A stretch of 64,000 nt of DNA from JADLHS01 sp044225555 (GCA_044225555.1 JBGAIM010000001.1:62001-126000), one strand, 5' to 3'; numbered from the stretch's first letter, positions 43,362-53,108 are shown. Program-made: numbers and translations. Notes: generated from the sequence alone by a model not told the origin.

Positions 43362-44081
43362 CTACTCCGTCACCCATTGATGCTTTTCCCGCGCCGTGAC
43401 GATGAATTCCAGCTTGCTGCGATCGCGCTCCATTTCGCCCACGGTCGAACCTTTGTGAAACAGCGCGCCGGTCGGACACGATTGCACGCACTTGCCGCAA
43501 CGCGTGCAGGAATCGCTCTCGCCCCACGGCATGTTGAGATCCGTGATGATGTGCGAACGTCCGCCGCGGCCGGAGACGTTCTTCGTCCCCGCGCCTTCGA
43601 TGTGCCAGCACACCCGCACACAACGCGTGCAAAGGATGCAGCGGTTGTGATCCATGCCGAACAGCGCGTGCGTGTTGTCCACGTTCCATTTCGGGAACAG
43701 ATACTCGTAGCGCACGTGATCCATGCCCAGCGTGTAGCCGAGGGTCTGGAGTTCGCAATGGCCGTTCGAGACGCAGGAGGAACAAACGTGGTTGCGCTCG
43801 GCGAACAACAACTCGAGCGTCATGCGGCGATACTTCTGGAGGCGCTCGCTGTTCGTCTGAATCTCCATCCCCTCGGCGACTTTCGTAGTGCAGGCCGGAA
43901 GAAGCTTGGGCACGCCTTTCACCTCGATGAGGCATAAGCGGCACGCGCCCACGTCATAAACACCTTCGAGGTGACACAACGTCGGGATTTTCACGCCAGC
44001 TTCTTCCGCGACCTGCAAAATCGTTGCGCCCTCCTCGGCGCTGATTTGTTTGCCGTCAATTGTCAGTGTCTTGGCAGCCAT
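43362..44081 (-). CDS. hoxU: NAD-linked [NiFe] hydrogenase diaphorase subunit HoxU
   Basis: 239 aa, related to the N-terminal part of complex I subunit NuoG. A [2Fe-2S] ferredoxin site (CHLEGVYDVGACRLC, then CTT), a His-Cys3 cluster site (CSSCVSNGHCELQ), and two [4Fe-4S] motifs (CILCTRCVRVC and CTRCGKCVQSCPTGAL). It forms an electron wire from HoxY to HoxF. It starts 13 bp after the hoxF stop and has the same orientation. Confidence 0.96.
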   Translation of the reverse strand: MAAKTLTIDGKQISAEEGATILQVAEEAGVKIPTLCHLEGVYDVGACRLCLIEVKGVPKLLPACTTKVAEGMEIQTNSERLQKYRRMTLELLFAERNHVCSSCVSNGHCELQTLGYTLGMDHVRYEYLFPKWNVDNTHALFGMDHNRCILCTRCVRVCWHIEGAGTKNVSGRGGRSHIITDLNMPWGESDSCTRCGKCVQSCPTGALFHKGSTVGEMERDRSKLEFIVTAREKHQWVTE

Positions 44082-44094
44082 AGAAATTCTCCCG

Positions 44095-45741
44095 TTACTT
44101 CGCCGCCTCTGCGGTTTGTTTCAATTCCCCATTGCCGCGCGGCCCGAACTTATCCGGTTGCAGCAGCTCCTCGTATTCGTTGCGGAAAAACCGCAACGTG
44201 CTCAGCGTCGGATTCGGCGCCGTCTGGCCGAGGCCGCACAGGCTGGTGTTCTTTACCATGTCGCAAAGCTCCTCCAGTTTCGCGAGATCGCGCTTCGTAG
44301 CTTTGCGCTTGAGAATCTTGTCGAGCAGGTTGTGCATCTGCACCGTGCCGGCGCGACACGGGATGCACTTGCCGCAGGATTCGTCCATGCAGAACTCCAT
44401 GAAGAACCGCGCCACGTCCACCATCTTGGTGCTGTCGTCCATGACAATCATGCCCCCGGATCCCATGATTGAACCCAGTTTGCCGAGTGATTCGTAATCC
44501 ACCGGCGTGTCCAGATGCTGCGCCGGGATGCAACCACCCGACGGTCCGCCCGTCTGCACCGCCTTGATCTTGCCGCCGTCCGGCGCGCCGCCGCCCATTT
44601 CCTCGACGATCACCCGCAACGGCGTGCCCATCGGCACTTCGATGAGGCCGGTGTTCTTGATCTTGCCCGCCAGCGCAAAAACCTTCGTCCCTTTGCTCTT
44701 TTCCGTCCCGATGCCAGCGAACCAATCCGCCCCATTGCGATAAATCGGCGGCACGTTGGCGAACGTCTCCACGTTGTTGATCAAGGTCGGGCAGCCGAAC
44801 AGCCCGCTCTCCGCCGGGAACGGCGGACGCGGACGCGGCGTGCCGCGCTTGCCCTCGACCGACGCCATCAACGCCGTTTCCTCACCGCACACAAACGCGC
44901 CGGCACCGATGCGGATATCGATGTTGAAATTGAACGGCGATTCAAAGATGCCGCTGCCGAGCACACCGAGCTGCTTGGCCTGCTTGATGGCCGTCTGCAA
45001 TCGCGCGATCGCCAGCGGATATTCGGCGCGGACGTAGATGAATCCCTGGTCCGCGCCGACCGCGTACGCCGCGATGGCCATGCCTTCGAGCACGCTGTGC
45101 GGGTCGCTCTCCAATACGCTGCGATCCATGAACGCGCCGGGGTCGCCCTCGTCCGCGTTGCAGATCACGTATTTCTTCGCGCCCGGCGATTTCGCCACCG
45201 TGCCCCACTTGAGGCCGGTTGGGAAACCCGCCCCGCCCCGCCCGCGCAGCCCGCTCTTGACCATCGCCTCGACGACGTCTTTCGGCGTCATCTCGTTCAA
45301 CGCCTCGTGCAAGGCCTGGTAGCCATCCAAGGAGATGTAACTTTCAATCCGATCCGGATCCACCACGCCGCTGTTGGCGAGCACGATGGACAATTGCTTT
45401 TTGAAAAACGCCGCGTCGGGATCGCTCTGCTGAACCTCCGCCTTGCCGCCCTTGAGCGCAGCCACGATGGACGGCGCGTTCTCCGACGTGACTTTGATGT
45501 AAAGCGTATTCTGCGGGTCAGCCTGCACCAGCGGACCTTCACAGCACAACTTCATGCAACCAACCCCGCGCACTTCGACCTGGTCGGTCAACCCGGCGTC
45601 GGTCACGGCCTTCTCGAGTTGTTCCTTCACCCCTTTGGAGCCGGACGACATGCACCCTGCCGCCATGCAACAGCGCAACGTGATCTTTTTGCGCGCGGCC
45701 AGTTCCTTGGCCTTGATTTGAAGCAGATCGTTGAGAATCAT
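44095..45741 (-). CDS. hoxF: NAD-linked [NiFe] hydrogenase diaphorase subunit HoxF
   Basis: 548 aa, related to NuoF. ATG 45741 is chosen because it overlaps the hoxE TGA (ATGA); a start four codons earlier is also in frame. An N-terminal thioredoxin-like [2Fe-2S] domain (CCMAAGC and GCMKLCC), then the FMN and NADH site (GRGGAGFPTGLKWG, CNADEGDPGAF, CGEETALMASVEG) and the [4Fe-4S] motif ESCGKCIPCRAGT near the C-terminus. It oxidises or reduces NAD(H) in the bidirectional reaction with H2. All cofactor motifs are intact. Confidence 0.96.
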   Translation of the reverse strand: MILNDLLQIKAKELAARKKITLRCCMAAGCMSSGSKGVKEQLEKAVTDAGLTDQVEVRGVGCMKLCCEGPLVQADPQNTLYIKVTSENAPSIVAALKGGKAEVQQSDPDAAFFKKQLSIVLANSGVVDPDRIESYISLDGYQALHEALNEMTPKDVVEAMVKSGLRGRGGAGFPTGLKWGTVAKSPGAKKYVICNADEGDPGAFMDRSVLESDPHSVLEGMAIAAYAVGADQGFIYVRAEYPLAIARLQTAIKQAKQLGVLGSGIFESPFNFNIDIRIGAGAFVCGEETALMASVEGKRGTPRPRPPFPAESGLFGCPTLINNVETFANVPPIYRNGADWFAGIGTEKSKGTKVFALAGKIKNTGLIEVPMGTPLRVIVEEMGGGAPDGGKIKAVQTGGPSGGCIPAQHLDTPVDYESLGKLGSIMGSGGMIVMDDSTKMVDVARFFMEFCMDESCGKCIPCRAGTVQMHNLLDKILKRKATKRDLAKLEELCDMVKNTSLCGLGQTAPNPTLSTLRFFRNEYEELLQPDKFGPRGNGELKQTAEAAK

Positions 45742-46265
45742 TTGGCCGTCCACTTTTTGATTTGTTCAACCGCCGACTCGGGCGTGGCGCGCGGCGTGAC
45801 CGTGCCGTCATAAACCACCGCCGGGGCAATGCCGCACGCGCCGATGCAGCGCGCCGTGAGGAGCGAAATCTTGTTGTCCGCCGTGGTTTCGCCGGGCTTG
45901 ACCTTCGCGTGTTCCTGCACGGCGGCGATGACCTTGTCCGCACCTTTCACGTAACAGGCAGTGCCCATGCACACGACACAGGTGTGTTCGCCCTGCGGCT
46001 TGAGCGTGAAGAAATGGTAGAACGTGGCCACGCCATACACGCGACTCGGCGGGAGTTTCAACTTGTGCGAAATGAACAGGAGCAAGTCGTCCTCGAGATA
46101 ACCGAACAATTCCTGCGCCTTGTGCAGCACCTCGATCAGCGCGTCGTGCCGGAACTGGTGCTTCTTCATGTGGACTTCGAGGATCTTGAAGCGTTTGTCC
46201 CCGGAAGCATGTTCGAGCGCGGCCTGGAGGCGTTTCCGCGTTGGACTGGCAAGCATGGCATTCAT
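45738..46265 (-). CDS. hoxE: NAD-linked [NiFe] hydrogenase subunit HoxE
   Basis: 175 aa from ATG 46265 (a TTG two codons earlier is the longer alternative). NuoE-like thioredoxin-fold [2Fe-2S] protein with CVVCMGTACYVKGA and CIGACGIAP. First gene of the hox operon, which makes this a HoxEFUYH set, the pentameric layout known from cyanobacterial bidirectional enzymes. The 216-bp region before it (46266-46481) carries an 8-bp-period ACCCT run (near 46303-46330) and a weak family A-like palindrome (46446-46485), but no promoter I can defend. Confidence 0.95.
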   Translation of the reverse strand: MNAMLASPTRKRLQAALEHASGDKRFKILEVHMKKHQFRHDALIEVLHKAQELFGYLEDDLLLFISHKLKLPPSRVYGVATFYHFFTLKPQGEHTCVVCMGTACYVKGADKVIAAVQEHAKVKPGETTADNKISLLTARCIGACGIAPAVVYDGTVTPRATPESAVEQIKKWTAK

Positions 46266-46481
46266 ACCCAAAACCCAGACGGCCCGCCGAAGTGTTCGAC
46301 TGCCGTTACCCTTTTACCCTGTGACCCTGATAAGACTCACTCTTCGACGGGCCGTAATGAATTATGGATTTCAATGAAACTCCTGCTTCCCGAAAATTGC
46401 GAAATGCTCCTCGCATTTTGTGAGTAGCGCGTTGAAGCAAAGATAGTAGGGCTCTTGCTGCGGCTGCGTGCGACGCCTGTC

Positions 46482-47009
46482 CTACGGCGTGATTTCAGCC
46501 AAACGCTGCCGCAATTCCGGCCAGAGCGGCTTGAGGTCCGCATCCTCCAATGCAGCCGCGAGGCGATGCAGGTTTTCCTCCGGCGACTTCCCCAGCGACA
46601 ACACGCGCTCCATCCACTTGCGGGCGGCCGGCAGGTCGCCCAATTGAGTCATGTAGCAGGCGAGGTTGTAGGGAATTGTGGTCTCCTTCGGGAACTTCTT
46701 TAGCGCGGGCAACAACAAATCATACGCCTCCTGCGTCCGACGCAATTCGTGTAACGCAAACGAACGATGAATCCACGCATCGGCGCGACGCGGACATTGC
46801 TCCACCAAATGCTGCGCCACCTCGACCGCTTCCTCCCAACGTTTCTCATGCGCCAGCCAACGCCACTCAAAATCGAGCACATCAGGATGCTGACGCGCGC
46901 TGGAACTCAATTGCTCGAACTCCCGTCTCGCCTCCTCCGCATTGCCCAGCATCAACCAGCCTGTGGCCGCATCCAGGAAGTGATTGTCGGGTGGTTCAAG
47001 ACTGGGCAT
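46482..47009 (-). CDS. TPR-repeat protein
   Basis: 175 aa from ATG 47009 (a longer frame begins at 47066). Four to five helical TPR-type units are visible (FLDAATGWLMLGNAEEARREF, split; RWEEAVEVAQHLVEQCP, ADAWIHRSFALHELRRTQEAYDLL, TIPYNLACYMTQLGDLPAARKWM in parts). TPR domains mediate protein contacts; the partner is unknown. No signal peptide, so cytoplasmic. Its stop lies in a degenerate palindrome. Confidence 0.78.
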   Translation of the reverse strand: MPSLEPPDNHFLDAATGWLMLGNAEEARREFEQLSSSARQHPDVLDFEWRWLAHEKRWEEAVEVAQHLVEQCPRRADAWIHRSFALHELRRTQEAYDLLLPALKKFPKETTIPYNLACYMTQLGDLPAARKWMERVLSLGKSPEENLHRLAAALEDADLKPLWPELRQRLAEITP

Positions 47010-47117
47010 GGTGGCACTGCAAGCAAAAGCAGTTAACGTCCAGCGACGGCAGCTCTGGTTAAGCAATCGGGGAGCCTATGTCCAACTCGAAACTCAACCA
47101 CCAATTCCAAAGTCCTT

Positions 47118-47549
47118 TCAAGGAAGCATTTCATACCAGTGATACATTTCACGGACATAACCGATCATAAAAGGCACCAAGCTGAAGTAGACCAACCCCG
47201 CAAGGAAGCCCGAGATACGTGCCGCCTTCTCGGATGCACGGATTGAACTCAAGCAAAACGCCAATCCGAAGGCGTAAGCAACAATGTAGGCCACGTCGAG
47301 TTGTGCATGATAGGACTTGTAGAAAAAGAACGGCGAATGGTAGCTACCGAGCCACCTCGTAAACCATAAAAGCCAAAGCATGAGAATCGGGGCAATCACT
47401 TGGATGAACACACGTGCGCCCTGCTGCAACTGGAGTCGGTGCGTCAGGAGAGTGGCCAACCCAATTCCTAGTCCAGCCGCAGACCACACGGGCCAGCCAG
47501 TGAGAGCGAAATCATATCCGAACGTTGCAAAGAGGACGAACTGATTCAC
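47118..47549 (-). CDS. Small integral membrane protein
   Basis: 143 aa with about four hydrophobic segments (PVWSAAGLGIGLATLL, VFIQVIAPILMLWLLWF, DVAYIVAYAFGLAFCL, ISGFLAGLVYFSLVPF). The C-terminus is aromatic-rich (YVREMYHWYEMLP). Family not recognised. Its ATG overlaps the stop of the nucleotidyltransferase gene by four bases, so they are translationally coupled and may act together in glycan synthesis, but this rests on position only. Confidence 0.72.
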   Translation of the reverse strand: MNQFVLFATFGYDFALTGWPVWSAAGLGIGLATLLTHRLQLQQGARVFIQVIAPILMLWLLWFTRWLGSYHSPFFFYKSYHAQLDVAYIVAYAFGLAFCLSSIRASEKAARISGFLAGLVYFSLVPFMIGYVREMYHWYEMLP

Positions 47550-48325
47550 ATGGGGTTTTTGACCTCGGCAGTTCTGACAGATTGTTTTTCCAACGACGCC
47601 AGTACCTCCGGATCGCGCACATCCACCCAGCGACCCTGAATCTCCAATCCCGCCAGCACATGCTTCGTCGCGATCAGCGCGCTGATGGCATCGGTGAGTT
47701 CATACTCGCCGCGCGGTGACTTTTGCAGCTTCGCCGTGAACTCGAATAGCGACGGCTTGAAAATGTAAATGCCCGCGTTATACCACGCCGTCGCGCCCGG
47801 TTTGAGCCATCCCTCCGCCTTCAGTTCATTCAGTTGAGCTTGCGACGGTTTTTCCACCAGATGCTTCAGACAAAATTTGTCGTCGAAGAAAAATAAGCCG
47901 CCCTTGGTCACATCCTCGCTGCCGGTCACCGTTACGACGCCACCGAAATAACCCTCCTGAAAGCGATGCACCATTTGCTGATACGTCTCCGGCTTCACCA
48001 GAATGTCGCCGTAGGTCAACACAAACGATGACGCGCCGACAAAGTCCTTCGCCACCTCCGGCGCCTTGCCCGTGCCGTCCTGCACCACTTGCCGACCATA
48101 GGCAATGCGCACGCCGAACTTCGCGCCATCGCCAAAATGGTTTTCAATGACCTCCGCCTTCCAACCGGTGACGATGAAAAACTCCTTGATGCCCGCAGTT
48201 TTTAGTCCCTCGACGATGTGTTCGAGGATGGGTTTGCCCTGCACACGCAACATGGGCTTGGGAACTTCGTTGGTGAGTTCCTTCATGCGCGTGCCCTTGC
48301 CGGCGGCCAGAATGACAGCTTTCAT
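47546..48325 (-). CDS. Sugar-phosphate nucleotidyltransferase
   Basis: 259 aa. Activates a sugar-1-phosphate with a nucleoside triphosphate. N-terminal MKAVILAAGKGTRMKELT is the nucleotide-binding signature, followed by KPMLRVQGKPILEHIV and, mid-protein, YGDILVKP (metal-binding Asp) and LVEKPSQ. RmlA/GalU-like in pattern, but shorter than either and lacking the extra C-terminal domain, so the sugar and nucleotide cannot be named. First gene of a coupled pair with the membrane protein. The 203-bp upstream spacer holds a full 69-bp family B element. Confidence 0.86.
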   Translation of the reverse strand: MKAVILAAGKGTRMKELTNEVPKPMLRVQGKPILEHIVEGLKTAGIKEFFIVTGWKAEVIENHFGDGAKFGVRIAYGRQVVQDGTGKAPEVAKDFVGASSFVLTYGDILVKPETYQQMVHRFQEGYFGGVVTVTGSEDVTKGGLFFFDDKFCLKHLVEKPSQAQLNELKAEGWLKPGATAWYNAGIYIFKPSLFEFTAKLQKSPRGEYELTDAISALIATKHVLAGLEIQGRWVDVRDPEVLASLEKQSVRTAEVKNPM

Positions 48326-48379
48326 CCGCGCACCAATGAACAGGGAGCAACTGGCGAACGAAAGAAGAATTTCCGGGCC

Positions 48380-48448
48380 GGAGCCGACCTCCGGTCCGGC
48401 GCGTTTGGATTCTCGCCATCAACACGCCGGGTCGGAGACCGGCGCTCC
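48380..48448. repeat. Family B 69-bp inverted pair, intergenic
   Basis: Left half begins GGAGCCGACCTCCGGTCCGG; right half ends GTCGGAGACCGGCGCTCC. The small hairpin is GACCtccGGTC in one half and GGTCtccGACC (as read on the other strand) in the other, so the stems differ by compensatory changes. Same length and layout as the copy in hypF. Lies between two divergent genes. Confidence 0.87.
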
Positions 48449-48528
48449 AAAGCAATTTCGATGTGCCCGCCCGAGAATCACCTTTGCCAGCGCCGAGCAG
48501 TCAGGCATATTCTGCCTCACGCCAGCAA

Positions 48529-51500
48529 ATGAAGTTCATACGCGGAACTGTTTTAAGCACGGTTGTGTTCGTTGCCGGATTTGCCTGTCAAAGCTCGGCC
48601 GAGTCATCGCCGCACCAGGTGGATTTCTCCAAGGAACTCGAACCCCTCTTCGCCGAACGTTGTTACGATTGCCATGGCGCCAAGAAACAGGAATCCGCCT
48701 TCCGCGCCGACAACCGCGCCGATCTCTTGAAAGGCGGCGACCATGGCCCGTCCATACTGCCCGGTAAAAGCGCGGATAGCATCTTGGTCAAGGTCTTGAC
48801 CGATACGCACGCCGACATCTCGGGTATGCCCAAGAAAAAGGAGAAGCTGACCCTGGAACAGATCGCCCTCGTGCGTGCGTGGATTGATCAAGGTGCAATT
48901 TGGGAGAGTGTGGTAAAGAAGTATTCATACAACACGAATCACTGGGCGTTCAAGGCGCCTGTGCGCCCCAGCCTTCCATCCGTGCGAAACAAAAGATGGC
49001 CGCACACGCCGATTGACAATTTCATTCTCGCCAAGCTCGACGCCGAAAAGCTCAAGCCTTCATCGGAAGCAGACAAGATCACTTTGCTGCGCCGGCTGTC
49101 GCTGGATCTCATCGGTCTGCCGCCGACGCCCGAGGATGTGGACCAGTTCCTCGCCGACAAATCCCCAGACGCTTACCACAAACAAGTCGAGCGTCTGCTG
49201 GAATCACCGCACTACGGCGAGAAGTGGGGACGGTTCTGGCTTGATGCGGCGCGTTACGCCGACTCTGACGGATTTGAGAAGGACAAGATCCGTAACGTCT
49301 GGTTCTATCGCGACTGGGTCGTCAACGCCTTCAACCGCGATTTGCCTTACGACCAATTCATCATTGATCAAATCGCCGGCGACCTGCTGCCGAACGCGAC
49401 CCAAGACGACATCGTGGCGACCGGTTTTCTGCGCAACTCCATGATCAACGAGGAAGGCGGCATTGACCCTGAGCAGTTTCGCATGGAAGGGATGTTCGAT
49501 CGCATGGACGCCATCGGCAAAAGCGTGCTCGGCCTCACCATCCAGTGCGCGCAGTGCCACGACCACAAGTTCGATCCGATTTCCCAGAAGGAGTACTACC
49601 AACTGTTCGCCTTTTTGAATAACGACAACGAAGCGCAACGCGTGGTCTATACGCCCGACCAGCAGATGCGCGTCGCCAACATTACCCGCGAGATTCGTGA
49701 CCTCGAAGAGGGGCTGCGCCATCGCACGCCGGATTGGGAAGCGCGCATGCCCCAGTGGGAGGAGTCCGTTAAGTCCAACCAACCGGAATGGATTGTCCTA
49801 CGACCAACCGTGGAAGGCATGACCACTGGAGGCCAAAAATATCTGCCCCAGCCGGACGGCTCCTTCCTGGCGCAAGGCTACGCGCCCACCAAGCACGGCG
49901 TGCATCTCTGGGTGACCAACGAGATGCAAAACGTAACCGCCTTCCAGTTGGAACTGCTTACCGATCCGAACCTGCCGTGCAACGGCCCGGGCCGTTCGCT
50001 CAAGGGCATGTTCGGCTTGACCGAGTTTACCGTGGACGCTTCGCCGTTTAACTCGACGAACAAAACCCGGCTCAAGTTCGACCAGGTGACGGCTGACTTC
50101 GAGCAACCGGAGACACCTTTGAGCGCCGAGCACGATGACAAGTCGAACAACAAGCGCGTCGTTGGGCCGGTGCGATTTGCCAACGACGGCGATGACAAGA
50201 CGGCCTGGGGCATTGATGCCGGACCCGGCCGGCGCAATCAGGATCGCAAGGCAGTCTTCCACTGCGCGACCAACGCTGGCTTCGCGGAAGGCACGGCGTG
50301 GGACATCCGCGTCATCCAGCAGCACGGAGGCTGGAACAGCGACGCCAACATGAACAACAACCTGGGTCGCTTCCGTATCAGCGTGTCGACCAATGCTGGT
50401 CCGATTTTTGCCGACGTTGTGCCCAAACGTGTGCGCGACATCCTCGCCATCCCGCGCGAGAAACGTTCTCCTCAGCAAATCGCCGCCGTGTTCAGCTACT
50501 GGCGCACGACCCAGCCCGAATTCAAGGAGACGAACGACCAGATTGAAAAGCTCCGGGCGCAGTGGCCGGAAGGGCAAACCCAATTGACGCTGGCCGCTCG
50601 CGAGGAACTCCGCGAAACCCACTTGCTCAAGCGCGGCGATTTTCTCAAGCCCGGCAACGCGGTTCAGTTCGGCACCCCGGCGTTTCTGCACGCGCTGCCG
50701 AAAAACCCTGATGGCTCACGCCTCACGCTGGCCAGGTGGCTGATGGATCAAAACTCGCCCACCACGGCCCGCTCGTTTGTGAATCGTGTCTGGCAATCCT
50801 ACTTCGGCACGGGCTTGCTGGAGTCGCCGGAAGATTTCGGCACGCGCGCCGAAGCGCCATCGCATCCCGAACTGCTCAACTGGCTCGCGTGTGAATTCAT
50901 GGACTCGGGCTGGCAAATCAAGAAACTGCACCGACTGATCGTCAATTCGGCGACCTATCGCCAATCCTCTCATGTCACGCTCAAACTTTACGAACGCGAT
51001 CCTTACAATCGCTTGCTTGCTCGCGGACCGCGCTTTCGCGTCGAGGCCGAGAGCGTCCGCGACCTTGCGCTTGTCAGTAGCGGATTGCTGAACCCGACTC
51101 TTGGTGGTCGCAGTGTGTTTCCACCTGCACCGGAATTTCTGTTCCAACCTCCCGCCAGTTATGGTCCGAAAGAGTGGACTGAGGACAAAGGCACGGAGCG
51201 CTATCGCCGCAGTCTCTACATTTTCCGCTATCGCTCCGTGCCGTATCCCATGTTGCAGACCTTCGATGCGCCCAATGGTGATTTCTCCTGCGTCCGCCGT
51301 CTGCGCTCGAACACGCCGTTGCAAGCGCTGGTATCGCTCAATGAACCGGTCTTCATGGAATGCGCCCAGGCTCTCGCGCGCAAGACTCTGGCAGAAGGTG
51401 GCAAGAGCGACGTTGATCGAATCAACTTTGCATTTCGCCAAACACTCTCGCGTCTGCCTACCGACAGCGAACGCAAGGAACTTCTCTCATTGCTGGAGAA

Positions 51501-51669
51501 GCAGAAGCAACATCTTGGTGAAGGATGGGTGAATGTCGCCGAACTGGGCACTGGCAAGAATGAGCTGACTGCCAAACTCCCCGCCGATGCGACGCCAACG
51601 CAACTCGCCGCCTACACCGTCGTCTCGCGCGTGCTTCTGAATCTCGACGAAACGATCACGAAGGAATAA
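48529..51669 (+). CDS. PSCyt1 / DUF1549 / DUF1553 exported cytochrome-domain protein
   Basis: 1046 aa from ATG 48529 (22 codons of upstream frame lack a leader). Signal peptide (TVLSTVVFVAGFACQSSAE), then a planctomycete-type cytochrome-C-like domain with heme motif CYDCHG and, at its end, MPKKKEKLTLEQIALVRAW. Next, DUF1549 (PIDNFILAKLDAEKLKPS, DLIGLPPT, WLDAARYADSDGF, QCAQCHDHKFDPI with a second CxxCH), a middle beta region and DUF1553 (LARWLMDQNSPTTARSFVNR, TPLQALVSLNEPVF). The family is typical of planctomycetes and verrucomicrobia; its role is unknown. The downstream gene follows two bases after the stop. Confidence 0.92.
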   Translation: MKFIRGTVLSTVVFVAGFACQSSAESSPHQVDFSKELEPLFAERCYDCHGAKKQESAFRADNRADLLKGGDHGPSILPGKSADSILVKVLTDTHADISGMPKKKEKLTLEQIALVRAWIDQGAIWESVVKKYSYNTNHWAFKAPVRPSLPSVRNKRWPHTPIDNFILAKLDAEKLKPSSEADKITLLRRLSLDLIGLPPTPEDVDQFLADKSPDAYHKQVERLLESPHYGEKWGRFWLDAARYADSDGFEKDKIRNVWFYRDWVVNAFNRDLPYDQFIIDQIAGDLLPNATQDDIVATGFLRNSMINEEGGIDPEQFRMEGMFDRMDAIGKSVLGLTIQCAQCHDHKFDPISQKEYYQLFAFLNNDNEAQRVVYTPDQQMRVANITREIRDLEEGLRHRTPDWEARMPQWEESVKSNQPEWIVLRPTVEGMTTGGQKYLPQPDGSFLAQGYAPTKHGVHLWVTNEMQNVTAFQLELLTDPNLPCNGPGRSLKGMFGLTEFTVDASPFNSTNKTRLKFDQVTADFEQPETPLSAEHDDKSNNKRVVGPVRFANDGDDKTAWGIDAGPGRRNQDRKAVFHCATNAGFAEGTAWDIRVIQQHGGWNSDANMNNNLGRFRISVSTNAGPIFADVVPKRVRDILAIPREKRSPQQIAAVFSYWRTTQPEFKETNDQIEKLRAQWPEGQTQLTLAAREELRETHLLKRGDFLKPGNAVQFGTPAFLHALPKNPDGSRLTLARWLMDQNSPTTARSFVNRVWQSYFGTGLLESPEDFGTRAEAPSHPELLNWLACEFMDSGWQIKKLHRLIVNSATYRQSSHVTLKLYERDPYNRLLARGPRFRVEAESVRDLALVSSGLLNPTLGGRSVFPPAPEFLFQPPASYGPKEWTEDKGTERYRRSLYIFRYRSVPYPMLQTFDAPNGDFSCVRRLRSNTPLQALVSLNEPVFMECAQALARKTLAEGGKSDVDRINFAFRQTLSRLPTDSERKELLSLLEKQKQHLGEGWVNVAELGTGKNELTAKLPADATPTQLAAYTVVSRVLLNLDETITKE

Positions 51670-51671
51670 CC

Positions 51672-53108
51672 ATGAGCTGTCACGACTATTTGTATCGAGG
51701 CAAAAGCCCACAGGAGATTTCGCGCCGCTGGTTCTTTCAACAATGCGGCGTCGGTCTGGGTGCGATTGCCCTGGGCACGTTGTTTCGCGAAACCGGTCTC
51801 GCCGCCATCGCACCGAACAATCCGCTCGCACCGAGGCAGCCGCAGTTCACACCCAAAGCCAAGCGCGTTATCTTCCTGTTCATGGCCGGTGCGCCAAGTC
51901 ACCTGGAGTTGTTCGACAATAAGCCGGAGCTCACGAAATTCGACGGCACACTGCCGCCAGCGGAATTGATCAAGGACTACCGCGCGGCGTTCATCAATCC
52001 AAGTTCCACGCTGCTCGGACCGAAGTTCAAGTTTGCCAAGCACGGGCAAAGCGGGGCGGAGCTTTCTGAACTACTCCCACATCTCGCCACCGTCGTGGAC
52101 GACATCGCCATTGTGAAGTCCATGCACACGGACGCATTCAATCACGCGCCCGGCCAGCTTCTCATGAGCACCGGCTCGCAACAGTTCGGTCGCCCCAGCA
52201 TGGGTGCGTGGTGCAGTTACGGGCTGGGCACGGAGTCGCAGGACCTGCCGGCATTCGTTGTGTTCAGCACCGGCAAGAAAGGTCCGAGTGCGGGTGCGGG
52301 CAATTGGGGCGCGGGCTTCCTGCCATCCGTGCATCAAGGCACGATGTTCCGCAGCGTGGGCGATCCGGTGCTGTATTTATCCAATCCCCCGGGAGTGGAC
52401 GACACCATCCAACGCGCCACGCTCGATTCCATCAAGCATCTCAATCAACAACACCTCGATGTGGTCGGCGATCCGGAAATCGCCACCCGGATCAATTCGT
52501 ATGAACTCGCCGCCCGCATGCAAACCGTGGCGCCCGAACTCATGGACATTTCCAAGGAATCCAAGGAGACACTCGAAATGTATGGCGCCGAACCGGGCAA
52601 GGGCACGTTCGCCAATGCGTGCCTGCTCGCACGGCGGCTAACCGAAAAGGGCGTCCGGTTCATCGAAATTTTCCATGAAGCCTGGGACCAGCACGGCGCG
52701 CTCAAGAAGGACATCGCGCAAAACTGCAAGGACACCGATCAAGCCGCCGCCGCACTGATCAAAGACCTCAAGCAACGCGGACTTCTGGACGACACGCTCG
52801 TGGTCTGGGGCGGCGAGTTTGGTCGCACGCCGATGGTTCAGGACAAGGGCGGCGACGGTCGCGATCATCATCCCAATTGTTTCACCATGTGGCTGGCTGG
52901 CGGCGGCGTGAAACGCGGGGTCACTATCGGCGAAAGCGACGATTTCGGCTTCAACGTGACGCAGGACAAGGTACACGTTCACGATTTGCACGCGACGATG
53001 CTGCACCTGCTCGGCTTCGATCACACAAAATTGACGTATCGTTTCCAGGGCCGGGACTTCCGGCTGACGGATGTCCACGGCGAGTTGGTGACGAAACTGT
53101 TGGCGTGA
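51672..53108 (+). CDS. DUF1501 family exported protein
   Basis: 478 aa, sulfatase-like fold by family description. N-terminal SRRWFFQQCGVGLGAIALG looks like a Tat signal. Core: VIFLFMAGAPSHLELFDNKP, MHTDAFNHAPGQL, WGGEFGRTP and, near the end, FGFNVTQDKVHVHDLHATMLHLLG given in parts. The gene is almost always partnered with a DUF1549/DUF1553 gene, as here; the pair is usually assumed to be exported and to act on some sulfated or complex polymer, but that is not proven. Two-base gap to the upstream gene, so an operon. Confidence 0.93.
   Translation: MSCHDYLYRGKSPQEISRRWFFQQCGVGLGAIALGTLFRETGLAAIAPNNPLAPRQPQFTPKAKRVIFLFMAGAPSHLELFDNKPELTKFDGTLPPAELIKDYRAAFINPSSTLLGPKFKFAKHGQSGAELSELLPHLATVVDDIAIVKSMHTDAFNHAPGQLLMSTGSQQFGRPSMGAWCSYGLGTESQDLPAFVVFSTGKKGPSAGAGNWGAGFLPSVHQGTMFRSVGDPVLYLSNPPGVDDTIQRATLDSIKHLNQQHLDVVGDPEIATRINSYELAARMQTVAPELMDISKESKETLEMYGAEPGKGTFANACLLARRLTEKGVRFIEIFHEAWDQHGALKKDIAQNCKDTDQAAAALIKDLKQRGLLDDTLVVWGGEFGRTPMVQDKGGDGRDHHPNCFTMWLAGGGVKRGVTIGESDDFGFNVTQDKVHVHDLHATMLHLLGFDHTKLTYRFQGRDFRLTDVHGELVTKLLA

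Noticed and set aside
46303..46330. ACCCT repeated at an 8-bp spacing upstream of hoxE
   Set aside because: Three imperfect units; could be chance or a heptamer relative, but the period differs, so it was left out of the repeat family.
46446..46485. Degenerate GTAGGGC...CCTAC palindrome at the TPR gene end
   Set aside because: Only the outer ends resemble family A; the inner hairpins are not convincing, so it is not counted as a copy.
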